Below, piece after piece: positions 18,230-26,511 of a DNA stretch of 64,000 nt. This DNA is from an uncultured Gammaproteobacteria bacterium. Its GTDB lineage: Bacteria > Pseudomonadota > Gammaproteobacteria > Eutrophobiales > Eutrophobiaceae. Both the position numbers and the translations under genes were made by a program. The stretch's first letter is position 1. Each line of letters opens with the position of its first letter. The stretch covers positions 248,001 through 312,000 of the forward strand of contig CALSOP010000002.1 of the NCBI GenBank assembly GCA_943788005.1, written 5' to 3'. Below the pieces are notes generated by a model. It did not search any database and was not told the origin of the DNA. It saw only the letters and a list, made by a program, of their open reading frames with translations.

Positions 18230-18709
18230 TCATTTTCTAAGCAATAATTTATCGTCAATCGCTATAAATTTAGTTGCTTGTTTAATTAGCAAATCCGAAG
18301 TTAATTCAGGTACACCATAGACTTCTGTTCTGGTATTAAATCGTTTTTTGATTCGTTGTAATAATATATCGAAATCACCATCGCCTGACGCTAACACAAC
18401 AGTGTCACAATTTTCCGCTTCTTCAAAGACATCTAGCGCAATACCGACATCCCAATCGGCCTTAGCTGTCCCGTCAAGACGTTGTAACATGGGTTTGAGT
18501 TTTACTGTAAAACCTATTGCACGCAGGATATTCTGAAATTGCATCTGCTTTTCATCACCACGATCTGTTGCATACGCATACGCATTGACAATTTCACGAT
18601 CACGAGTCACTTCTGCCCAAAACTTATTGTAATCAAAACTACATTGATATGCTTGTCGGCACGTGTAGTAGATATTTTGTACATCAACAAAGATACTGAT
18701 TTTTTCCAA
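18230..18709 (-). CDS. NYN-domain (LabA/DUF88-like) putative ribonuclease
   Basis: A 159-residue PIN-like fold. It starts ISIFVDVQNIYY, with the first catalytic Asp and the Asn of the NYN name, and later has WDVGIALDVFE and LASGDGDFDILLQRI, supplying the other acidic metal ligands. These proteins are single-domain metal-dependent nucleases or RNA-processing factors. No C-terminal LOTUS/OST domain is present. It converges on the RRM gene. Confidence 0.85.
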   Translation of the reverse strand: MEKISIFVDVQNIYYTCRQAYQCSFDYNKFWAEVTRDREIVNAYAYATDRGDEKQMQFQNILRAIGFTVKLKPMLQRLDGTAKADWDVGIALDVFEEAENCDTVVLASGDGDFDILLQRIKKRFNTRTEVYGVPELTSDLLIKQATKFIAIDDKLLLRK

Positions 18710-18882
18710 AATTACACCTGTCGTATATGTTTATAGATAGGGGATATTAATTAAAATTAATGATTATTATCGCGAGCCAGACGACCATATATAGTCTCAC
18801 AGCTTTCTTGGTTGAGCCATGTTAATTCGGACCGCCAGTAACTATTCTAATTGAGGACAAGGTAATTAACATTTATTATATA

Positions 18883-18896
18883 TTGATATAGATCAA
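18883..18896 (+). promoter_or_regulatory. FNR/ANR binding site
   Basis: TTGATATAGATCAA matches the consensus TTGAT-N4-ATCAA exactly. It lies 61 nt upstream of the MlaC-like start. TATTAA at 18922-18927 is a plausible -10 that would place the site near -43, close to the class II activator position. Confidence 0.7.
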
Positions 18897-18956
18897 CATT
18901 AATTTGTTACAATAAGTCCATTATTAAGCAATGGCATTAATGGAGTAAAAAATAAT

Positions 18957-19556
18957 ATGAAAAAGTCATATTACAAGAATATGCAAATTATTATCTTCTT
19001 ATATTGCATCTCACATATTAGTGTAGCTATTGGCTTAACAGCCGATGAAATTGTTTATGAAACAACCCAGGAAGTTCTAAATCGACTTGAACTTGATAAG
19101 GAACGCTTGCAGACAGAAAAAAAACACATCAAGGTGATTGTTCGCGAATTAATTATGCCGCATATGGATTTCAAGACTATGTCTGCTCTGGGGGATAACT
19201 GGGAGATATTAAATGGCGGCAAACAAGCTTGCTTAAGTCGTGGTTTTAAGAATTTATTAGTCGAACGATACGCACATGTTCTGTTAAGTTATCGTAACCA
19301 TGATATTTATTACCAAACTGCCAAGCCTATTGGCGAGAAGGATTATGTCTCTGTAATTCAAACATTAACTCGTTCTGAAACAAAGTCTTCAACAATAGAA
19401 TACCGAATGCATCCTGATGGTGATAGTTGGAAAGTAGCAGACCTTTTAATAGATGATGTTAGTCTTATCAGAAACTATAGAAAGATGTTTAATAAAGAAA
19501 TAAAACAAGAGGGTCTTGTAGGCTTTATTAAAAATTTTAAGGAATGTAGTTTATAG
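18957..19556 (+). CDS. MlaC/Ttg2D-like periplasmic lipid carrier
   Basis: A 199-residue secreted protein: a signal peptide (IIIFLYCISHISVAIGLTA), then the MlaC/toluene-tolerance domain with VIVRELIMPHMDFKTMSALGDNW, FKNLLVERYAHVL and DSWKVADLLIDDVSLIRNYR. Family members ferry phospholipids or hopanoids across the periplasm. It heads a three-gene operon (40 nt to the RND gene, 18 nt from that to the cytochrome gene) behind an FNR box. The MlaC-like plus RND pairing mirrors HpnM-HpnN rather than the MlaFEDB ABC system, none of which is present. Confidence 0.85.
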   Translation: MKKSYYKNMQIIIFLYCISHISVAIGLTADEIVYETTQEVLNRLELDKERLQTEKKHIKVIVRELIMPHMDFKTMSALGDNWEILNGGKQACLSRGFKNLLVERYAHVLLSYRNHDIYYQTAKPIGEKDYVSVIQTLTRSETKSSTIEYRMHPDGDSWKVADLLIDDVSLIRNYRKMFNKEIKQEGLVGFIKNFKECSL

Positions 19557-19595
19557 CGCTATAAAATTCCTGATAGACGTAACTATATAAAGTCT

Positions 19596-22070
19596 ATGAC
19601 TGTGAAACTTTCATCTATATATGATCGTCTTATACTAGATAATCCTATCGCAGTTATTTTTTCATTCCTTTGTATTGTAGCTGTATCACTCTTTTACTCT
19701 TTTGACCTTGAACTCGATGCATCAGGCGAATCACTTATATTAGAGAATGATACGAGCCTAAATTACTACCGCCAGATAAGTCAAAAATATGCATCTGACG
19801 ATTTCATCGTTATTGCTTTCAGACCGACAAAAGAACTTTTATCAGAACAATCTATTAACACCATCCGTGCATTACGCGATGAACTATTAGAACTCAGTAA
19901 CATTGAATCCGTTAGTTCTATTCTTGATGTGCCTATCATTTATGAATCTGGATTGAAACTATCAGAGATCACAGATGAATTGCTGTCACTTGATTCTGCT
20001 GATATAGATTATGACGTTGCATATAAGGAATTCAAATCAAATCCACTCTATAAAGAGTTGATTGTTAGTAAAGACGGAGCAACAACTGCATTACAAGCTT
20101 TATTTAAAAGAGATGCCGAATATGATGCGTTATTAAACCGACGCCAACAGTTGCAAACATCAATTCATGCTTTATCTAATACTGAAATAATTGAACTTGA
20201 AGATATAAAACAAAAAATAAGAATCAAGAATAAATCTCTTTCAAAGACTCGTGAACAGGATATTAAACTAATACGAGAAATAATAGCACGTCAAAAAGAT
20301 CAAGGAGAATTATATCTAGGCGGAATTCCAATGATTACGGTTGACATGATTCAATTTATTAAACATGACCTGGTTGTCTTTGGTAGTGGTGTGTTCATAT
20401 TTCTAGTCTTAATTCTTTCTCTCTTTTTCCATAAAGTTCGCTGGGTATTATTGCCCATGTTGATTTGCGCCATCACAGGTTTAAGCTCAATTGGTTTTAT
20501 GGGTTTCAGCGGATGGGCTATAACGGTTATATCGTCGAACTTCTTATCTATCTTGTTAATTATCACCTTGTCGCTAACAATTCATCTCATCGTACGTTAT
20601 AGAGATCTACAATTGTCATATCCAGCCTCAACACATAAAGAGTTAATCAAGTTAACAACTGCATCAATGGCTCGCCCTTGCTTTTATACGATATTGACGA
20701 CTGCTGTTGCATTTGCCTCACTGGTTGTAAGTGAAATCAGACCAGTAATAGATTTTGGCTGGATTATGGTGATTGGCCTAGCTATAGCATTTATTGTGAG
20801 TTTTACTGTTATGCCAGCGTGTTTAACTCTACTTGGTGGGACTGATGCCCCTTCTCAGAATGACAGAACAAAAGCCATAACGTTAAATCTCGCTAAAATA
20901 GTGCATCGTAATCCTGCTTTTATAATCATTACTTCATTAGTTCTAATGATTTCTATTGGCTATGGTATTTCAATGTTAGAAGTAGAAAACAGATTTATCA
21001 ATAATTTCAAATCTGATACCGAGATATTTCAAGGAATGAAATTAATTGATAGTGAACTAGGGGGCACAATGCCTTTAGACATCATTATTGATCCTGATAA
21101 ATCATTTATAGAAATGAGAGATTCACTCGCAGCTGAAACGAATGAACTGGATGCTTTGTTTTTTGACGAAGAGGGGGAATTAACCGAACCGAATTATTGG
21201 TTGAATCCAACTATGCTGAATAAGGCTAAGTCATTACATGAATATCTGGAGTCACATTCTGTTATAGGCAAGGTAATTTCAATTGTGACATCATTAAGCA
21301 TTGTAGAAAAATTAAACGGTGCGCCCTTTAATGAATTTGAATTAGCCTTAGTGCGAAAACGCATTCCAGATTCAATTGCTGGCGATCTTGTAAGCCCCTA
21401 TCTATCAGATGATTCTAATCAGATACGCTTCAGTATTCGTGTTATTGAGTCTGACCCAAAGTTAAACCGCAAAGAGCTGTTGAATAATATTCATAACTAT
21501 CTAATTGAAAACTTAGGGTTTGAAAATGGTCAAGTACATATGACCGGAATGATGGTGCTCTATAACAACATGTTACAAAGCCTGTATCGCTCACAAATTT
21601 TAACCATAGGTGCTGTTTTTACTGCCATTTTATTTATGTTTATTATTTTATTCAGAAATATCCATCTAGCACTAATTGCCATAGTGCCGAATATATTTTC
21701 AGCAATATTAATCCTTGGCATTATGGGTTGGGCTGGTGTACCACTAGATATGATGACTATAACAATCGCTGCGATAACGATTGGGATTTCCGTCGATAAC
21801 ACCATTCATTATTTACATCGCCTGCAACACGAATACCCTCTTTGCCATGACTTTAAAAAAGCTATCAACCTCTGTCATGGTAGTATTGGTAAAGCTATGT
21901 ACTACACATCTATAGCAATTATGTTTGGTTTTGCATTACTTTCATTTTCTAATTTTATCCCTACGATATACTTCGGTCTGCTAACCAGTTTTGCCATGTT
22001 TGTTGCTTTAATAGGTGATTTATTATTGTTGCCCGCAATTGTATTAGTCATGAAGCCAAAGATCGCATGA
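19596..22070 (+). CDS. RND/MMPL-family transporter (HpnN-like)
   Basis: An 824-residue inner-membrane protein with the internal duplication of the superfamily: TM1 near residue 20, a large periplasmic loop, TM2-6 at about 255-410, TM7 near 445, a second loop, and TM8-12 at about 650-820. The segment ITIAAITIGISVDNTIHYLHR is the conserved TM10 region. MMPL/HpnN proteins move lipids from the inner membrane towards the outer membrane, and the upstream MlaC-like carrier fits that. No hopanoid genes are visible here. Confidence 0.85.
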   Translation: MTVKLSSIYDRLILDNPIAVIFSFLCIVAVSLFYSFDLELDASGESLILENDTSLNYYRQISQKYASDDFIVIAFRPTKELLSEQSINTIRALRDELLELSNIESVSSILDVPIIYESGLKLSEITDELLSLDSADIDYDVAYKEFKSNPLYKELIVSKDGATTALQALFKRDAEYDALLNRRQQLQTSIHALSNTEIIELEDIKQKIRIKNKSLSKTREQDIKLIREIIARQKDQGELYLGGIPMITVDMIQFIKHDLVVFGSGVFIFLVLILSLFFHKVRWVLLPMLICAITGLSSIGFMGFSGWAITVISSNFLSILLIITLSLTIHLIVRYRDLQLSYPASTHKELIKLTTASMARPCFYTILTTAVAFASLVVSEIRPVIDFGWIMVIGLAIAFIVSFTVMPACLTLLGGTDAPSQNDRTKAITLNLAKIVHRNPAFIIITSLVLMISIGYGISMLEVENRFINNFKSDTEIFQGMKLIDSELGGTMPLDIIIDPDKSFIEMRDSLAAETNELDALFFDEEGELTEPNYWLNPTMLNKAKSLHEYLESHSVIGKVISIVTSLSIVEKLNGAPFNEFELALVRKRIPDSIAGDLVSPYLSDDSNQIRFSIRVIESDPKLNRKELLNNIHNYLIENLGFENGQVHMTGMMVLYNNMLQSLYRSQILTIGAVFTAILFMFIILFRNIHLALIAIVPNIFSAILILGIMGWAGVPLDMMTITIAAITIGISVDNTIHYLHRLQHEYPLCHDFKKAINLCHGSIGKAMYYTSIAIMFGFALLSFSNFIPTIYFGLLTSFAMFVALIGDLLLLPAIVLVMKPKIA

Positions 22071-22088
22071 ACTTGTTCTTAGCTTCAA

Positions 22089-22550
22089 ATGAATAGAATT
22101 TTTTATATGCTTATGAGCATAATAATCGGCCTGATGAGTGCAAACATAGCTCATTCAGAAATAGACTCGTCGATAACACCAGAGAAGTTAGAATTTCACG
22201 TTGTCTATAGCAAAGATTTACGCGACATCATGCAGCGATTAAACCAATTAGTTTATAAAAAAGAGTTAGGTGAACTAAATAAACAAGAGATACGAAAACG
22301 ACACATGGAAGAATTAGTCTATACCGTTAATGAATTAGGTTATGCCGCAATATTTTTACAGGAGGCATTGCCGGGTTTTGATTTAAGTACAGAAGAAAAA
22401 GATATTTTTCATGCAATCGCTATACAATTACAGAAAGAAGCCGAAAATATTAAAAAGATGGCTGAACAAGATGATACGGTTAATATGGAGCGTTCCTATA
22501 AGCGGCTAAATGACACCTGTTCTGCGTGCCATGAACTATTTCGATTCTGA
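22089..22550 (+). CDS. Cytochrome c'-like monohaem protein
   Basis: A 153-residue periplasmic protein with a signal peptide (FYMLMSIIIGLMSANIAHS), a helical body, and a single haem site at the very C-terminus (CSACHELFRF). That layout is typical of the four-helix cytochrome c'/c556 group, which binds NO or CO or transfers electrons. It is the last gene of the FNR-box operon, 18 nt after the RND gene, and its presence is consistent with expression at low oxygen. What it does alongside a lipid exporter is not known. Confidence 0.8.
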   Translation: MNRIFYMLMSIIIGLMSANIAHSEIDSSITPEKLEFHVVYSKDLRDIMQRLNQLVYKKELGELNKQEIRKRHMEELVYTVNELGYAAIFLQEALPGFDLSTEEKDIFHAIAIQLQKEAENIKKMAEQDDTVNMERSYKRLNDTCSACHELFRF

Positions 22551-22575
22551 ATAAACTTAATACTAGTAACAATAC

Positions 22576-23298
22576 TTACCAATTTTCAAGCGCAGTACGA
22601 AGGTCAACTTCAAATGTCCAAGCTGTTTTAGCTTGCTTGTACAAGTACTCATAAGCATCCACTATGCCTTCAATACTGATCATGCCTTCATCACCTAACT
22701 TATCTGCATACTCCCTAAAATTTACATTGGCTTTTTCACCATTAATTAAACCATCTATGACAACATGCCCCACATGAATACCTTCCGCCCCAACTTCTTT
22801 TGCCATTGCCTGAGCTAGCGTCCTTAATGCTGCCTTGGATGCATTAAAAGCTGAAAAACCAGCACGTCCACGTAGCGAAGCACTGGCACCCGTAAATATA
22901 ATTGTTCCTGTGTGATTGGCTTGCATACGCCGAACCGCTTCACGGCCAAATAAAAAGCCACCGTAACAACATGCCTTCCATGCATCTTCAAAATAATCAG
23001 CTTTCATATCTAAAATACGGCCCGGAAAATTATTTCCAACATTATAAATTGCGATATCGGCAGGTCCTATTCCACTAGCTGCATCAAATAAGCTGATAAT
23101 CTGTTCTTCATCAGTGCTATCAACTACATAGGGTGTGGCCACACCTCCTGCTGCTTCAATAGCAGAAACGACAGCGTCTAACTTAGACTTTGTTCGCCCG
23201 GCTACGACAATATGTTTACCTAATGATGAAAAACGCTTACAAAGCGCACCGCCTAATCCATCTTCAGGTCCAACGCCGATGATGATCGCTGTATTCAT
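22576..23298 (-). CDS. Short-chain dehydrogenase/reductase with Phe in place of the catalytic Tyr
   Basis: A 240-residue Rossmann protein: glycine motif GVGPEDGLGGAL, DIAIYNVGNN (the NNAG position), and IIFTGASAS with the Ser. In the YxxxK motif it reads FNASK, so Tyr is Phe while Lys is kept. The run HVGHVVIDGLING is typical of a subfamily I have seen with the same kind of change. An ordinary Tyr-dependent redox mechanism is doubtful. It converges on the cytochrome gene and has no operon partner. Confidence 0.85.
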   Translation of the reverse strand: MNTAIIIGVGPEDGLGGALCKRFSSLGKHIVVAGRTKSKLDAVVSAIEAAGGVATPYVVDSTDEEQIISLFDAASGIGPADIAIYNVGNNFPGRILDMKADYFEDAWKACCYGGFLFGREAVRRMQANHTGTIIFTGASASLRGRAGFSAFNASKAALRTLAQAMAKEVGAEGIHVGHVVIDGLINGEKANVNFREYADKLGDEGMISIEGIVDAYEYLYKQAKTAWTFEVDLRTALENW

Positions 23299-23507
23299 TA
23301 ATTTATCCTTTCGTTAGTGTAGGGATGAGGAATATAGCTGTGTTCTTAGGAGATGTTAAGACACAGGCTCTGTGCACCATCATATACTTTAAAAAAATGA
23401 TGTGCCCCGGAATGATAACTCTGGACACTGGATTGAGAAAATCTATCTCACCATCTAATAAACTATCATTTAGTCTGTATAAAATTTCACTTAACTTGTT
23501 AATACCT

Positions 23508-24431
23508 TCACAGCTTAATATTATTGAATGTATCGCAGCTATCCATATCGCCGCTTTCCAAGCCGATCTTAAACCACTTGACCCGTTGCTCTGAACTACC
23601 GTGAGTAAAAGAATCTGGACTTACATGTCCTTGGGACTGTTTCTGTAAGGTGTCATCTCCAATCGCACTAGCTGCAGTCAAACCTTCTTCAATATCGCCA
23701 ACTTCAAGTAATTGTCTTGTGTTATTAGCATGGCTGGCCCAAACACCTGCGAGACAATCAGCTTGTAATTCTTGTAAAACAGAAAGCTTGTTTCCTTCAA
23801 CTTTATTTAGTTTGCTTCTCGCTGCATGTACCTTTTTGGATGTGCCTTCAAGAGTTTGAATATGGTGGCCTACTTCGTGAGCAATAACATAAGCTTGCGC
23901 AAAGTCACCGGGCGCTTTGAAACGATTCTTCAGTTGATCATAAAACCCCAAATCGATATAGACTTGTTGATCAGTTGGACAGTAGAAAGGACCCATGGCT
24001 GATTGCGCCATACCACAAGCAGATTTTACAGCGTCTCTAAACAAAACCAGAGTTGGTTCCTGATAGGTTTTTCCTTTCTTTTGAAATAAGGTATTCCACG
24101 TCTCTTCAGTATCCGCCAGAATCACAGAAACAAAATCTACTAATTCTTTCTCCGCCGCACTCTCCTGAATCGGCCGCTTTGAAGTGCTACTAACGGTGCT
24201 GACTGGTTGCAGTCCGAAAATACTTAGCATACTACCTAGGTTACCTGTCAATAAGCCATAACCACCGACACACGCTACTAGTATTACTGTTCCTTTAAGA
24301 CCGAGAAACTTAAATAACATCGGAAGTAAACGAATCAATCCACCACCACCGTTCCCACCACTCAGTCGAGAAGCACGCATGCTGCGTCGATCTTCCACAT
24401 TGCTACTTTTACGATTTCCACGCCAACGCAT
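23508..24431 (-). CDS. ypfJ: Neutral zinc metallopeptidase, YpfJ family
   Basis: A 307-residue membrane-anchored protein. It opens MRWRGNRKSSNVEDRRSMR with a glycine-rich linker (SGGNGGGG), then a transmembrane helix (about 45-62) and the peptidase domain with HEVGHHIQ, LQADCLAGVWASH and a C-terminal SFTHGSSEQRVKWF. These are the family landmarks (PF04228). The substrate is unknown. It stands alone; the 209-nt gap to the SDR gene holds nothing I recognise. Confidence 0.92.
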   Translation of the reverse strand: MRWRGNRKSSNVEDRRSMRASRLSGGNGGGGLIRLLPMLFKFLGLKGTVILVACVGGYGLLTGNLGSMLSIFGLQPVSTVSSTSKRPIQESAAEKELVDFVSVILADTEETWNTLFQKKGKTYQEPTLVLFRDAVKSACGMAQSAMGPFYCPTDQQVYIDLGFYDQLKNRFKAPGDFAQAYVIAHEVGHHIQTLEGTSKKVHAARSKLNKVEGNKLSVLQELQADCLAGVWASHANNTRQLLEVGDIEEGLTAASAIGDDTLQKQSQGHVSPDSFTHGSSEQRVKWFKIGLESGDMDSCDTFNNIKL

Positions 24432-24527
24432 AATTATTTTCCTAACAAGCTAAATTGTGAATATAAATACCGTTGATAAACTAACAGAAATATTAATCCA
24501 TAGAAAAAAAACTGGCAGCGAATGAAA

Positions 24528-24570
24528 TGCCGCGCCATGAAGGGCTCGAACCTCCGCCGCCTGTTTCGTA
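24528..24570 (-). pseudogene. Degenerate tRNA 3'-end remnant
   Basis: Bases 24528-24570 align with the 3' portion of tRNA-Arg(ACG) at 32113 in about 33 of 43 positions, including the T-arm core CTCGAACCTCCG. The acceptor and anticodon parts are not recoverable. It looks like the oldest scar of repeated integration at this tRNA. Confidence 0.6.
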
Positions 24571-24626
24571 AATAATTACTCTAATTACTAATTTCTTATA
24601 TTAATTAGCTGTTTATCTTTATGAAG

Positions 24627-24699
24627 TGTCCCATAACTTATAAAGTTATCATTTGACAAGAATTTGAAGTTAATCATACAACCCTTCTACTATGGGACA
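24627..24699. repeat. 73-bp segment with 9-bp terminal inverted repeats (MITE-like)
   Basis: TGTCCCATA at 24627 and TATGGGACA at 24691 are exact inverted repeats enclosing an AT-rich stretch that contains a second palindrome, AACTT-ATA-AAGTT. There is no coding capacity. It may be a miniature element or the ends of a deleted IS. The rest of the 24432-24922 gap shows only a ~42-codon open minus-strand stretch at 24715-24850 with no start, possibly a gene remnant. Confidence 0.4.
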
Positions 24700-24922
24700 A
24701 TTTTGTGGTCTAAGTTGACACCTTATCAAGGACAAAAGCTGCAATTACTTTTTCTGGATGGGCTTCCCATTCACAGGTACCCTGCAAATGCCAGATTTCC
24801 ATTGAGATATCATGCTTAATTCCTAGCTCAGGTACTGAGAAATTTATCCTTTAATCAAATTTAATAGTAAACTGTTTATGATTTAATTTATCTACGCTGT
24901 AGCAATGCCCACGGGGAAATAT

Positions 24923-26239
24923 ATGTCAAATTTTAAAACTATTGGCCGTTATAAAATTGAAGAAAAGATCGGGGAAGGATCATACGGCCTTGTTTTCCGG
25001 GGCCAAGATCCGCTATTGCAAAGAGACGTTGCTATCAAGGTCGCAAAAATCAATACGAATTCACCTGAAGAAACACAGGAGCTTGCAAAAGCTTTCTACA
25101 ACGAGGCACAGATAGCGGGGAATTTCACCCACACGAATATTGTAACGGTTTTCGATGTTGGTAGAGATAACGGTATGGACTATCTTGTCATGGAGTTGGT
25201 GCCAGGACGGCCTCTTGATGATTATTTTAGTGATACGGGTATTGAGAGCGTAGAAGAATGCATCGATATCATTCATAAGTGTTGCGTAGCTTTAGATTTC
25301 GTTCACTTTCACGGGATCATCCATCGTGATATCAAGCCGGGCAATATAATATATAACCGACCTCAAGGCTTGGTGAAGTTAACGGATTTCGGTATTTCTC
25401 ACTACTTAGAATCCAAGGATCTTGTCACAAATGCAGGCACACTTGCCTATATGGCACCCGAACATTTTCTTGAAGCTCGCGATATCACTATCCTAACCGA
25501 TATCTTTGCACTGGGATGCACCATGTATAAAATGTTAACTGGAAAAAGGCCATTCGATGGAAATTCGAAAACATTAGTCAACCAAATCCTCTATGAAGCT
25601 CCCACGCCATTATGGGGACTTAGGCCAGATATACCAGATGATATTTGTGAAATCGTAGAAAAAGCAATGGCAAAACAGGATGCAGACCGATATCAATCCG
25701 CATTGGAATTTGCCGCTGATCTTATAATGGCTCATAACAAAATCGAACTTGAGAAAACCCAAAGTAGGAAATCTGTTTCGTGGCCACCTGAATTACAGTA
25801 CTACACTAACTTTAGACAGAATGACTGGTTTCGCTATTTTTCGCCTGATCAGATACAACAATTACTGCAAATTGGGTCAGTTAAAATAGTTCCTGATGGT
25901 TATGCCATCATCACGGAAGGAGAAGTCAGCCAAGAGTTCTTTCTGCTAATAGAAGGCCAGGTAATGGTTATGAAAAAAGGGGTTAATATCAGCTTACTTG
26001 AGAGCGGTGCTTGTTTCGGTGATACAAGCTTGCTTGGTGAAACAACACAACGTACCGCCAGCGTAAAAGCTATAGGCAGTGTGACACTCTGGATTATTGA
26101 TTCAAACAAAATAGAAAGCCTATCAGCAGAGAACCGCGCGTCTCTGTTCAAGACCCTGCTGGGAGTTTCTATGGAACGTCTCGAAGAACTTACCGGGGAT
26201 GTAGCTACCTTTATAGAAGGTTCTGATTTACAGATATAA
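24923..26239 (+). CDS. Ser/Thr protein kinase fused to a cyclic-nucleotide-binding domain
   Basis: I use the ATG at 24923 (MSNFKTIGRYKIEEKIG), not the track start six codons earlier, because AGG-rich GGGGAAA precedes it; 438 residues. Residues 10-275 form a Hanks-type kinase: GEGSYG loop, Lys39 (VAIK), HRDIKPGN (134-141), DFG (155-157) and APE (178-180), all intact. Residues 320-425 form a cyclic-nucleotide-binding domain with a phosphate-binding cassette FGDTSLL...RTASV. The order resembles a eukaryotic PKG turned around. There are no membrane helices. No phosphatase or cyclase is nearby. It lies between two tRNA-Arg remnants, suggesting acquired cargo. Confidence 0.88.
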   Translation: MSNFKTIGRYKIEEKIGEGSYGLVFRGQDPLLQRDVAIKVAKINTNSPEETQELAKAFYNEAQIAGNFTHTNIVTVFDVGRDNGMDYLVMELVPGRPLDDYFSDTGIESVEECIDIIHKCCVALDFVHFHGIIHRDIKPGNIIYNRPQGLVKLTDFGISHYLESKDLVTNAGTLAYMAPEHFLEARDITILTDIFALGCTMYKMLTGKRPFDGNSKTLVNQILYEAPTPLWGLRPDIPDDICEIVEKAMAKQDADRYQSALEFAADLIMAHNKIELEKTQSRKSVSWPPELQYYTNFRQNDWFRYFSPDQIQQLLQIGSVKIVPDGYAIITEGEVSQEFFLLIEGQVMVMKKGVNISLLESGACFGDTSLLGETTQRTASVKAIGSVTLWIIDSNKIESLSAENRASLFKTLLGVSMERLEELTGDVATFIEGSDLQI

Positions 26240-26303
26240 TTAAAATACTCACGCAATTTAATAATAAAAAGTAATCAAAGTTCCACTCTGATACCAAGTG
26301 AAA

Positions 26304-26321
26304 TGGCGCGCCCGGAAGGAT
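26304..26321 (+). repeat. Attachment site attL (18-bp direct repeat)
   Basis: TGGCGCGCCCGGAAGGAT duplicates the 3' end (on the complement) of tRNA-Arg(ACG) at 32113-32130. Sequence on both sides then diverges at once (AAATCTGG versus TCGAACC). Confidence 0.8.
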
Positions 26322-26391
26322 AAATCTGGGCACTGGGAAGAATTACTGGTTATTAATATTTAAAATTTCAGCTTATGTGATACATTATAAT

Positions 26392-26427
26392 TTATTGAAC
26401 AGACAGCCATTATTGAACAGACAGCCA
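26392..26427. repeat. 18-bp perfect tandem repeat, two units
   Basis: TTATTGAACAGACAGCCA occurs twice back to back, about 70 bp inside attL. It may be a recombinase accessory site, an iteron pair or simple slippage. Confidence 0.6.
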
Positions 26428-26511
26428 ATAGTTAATGCAATCATTTAACATGCCTGTATGTTCTGTTATTAAATAAACTAATTATCCTCAAAAATAATTC
26501 AAGAGTAAAAA

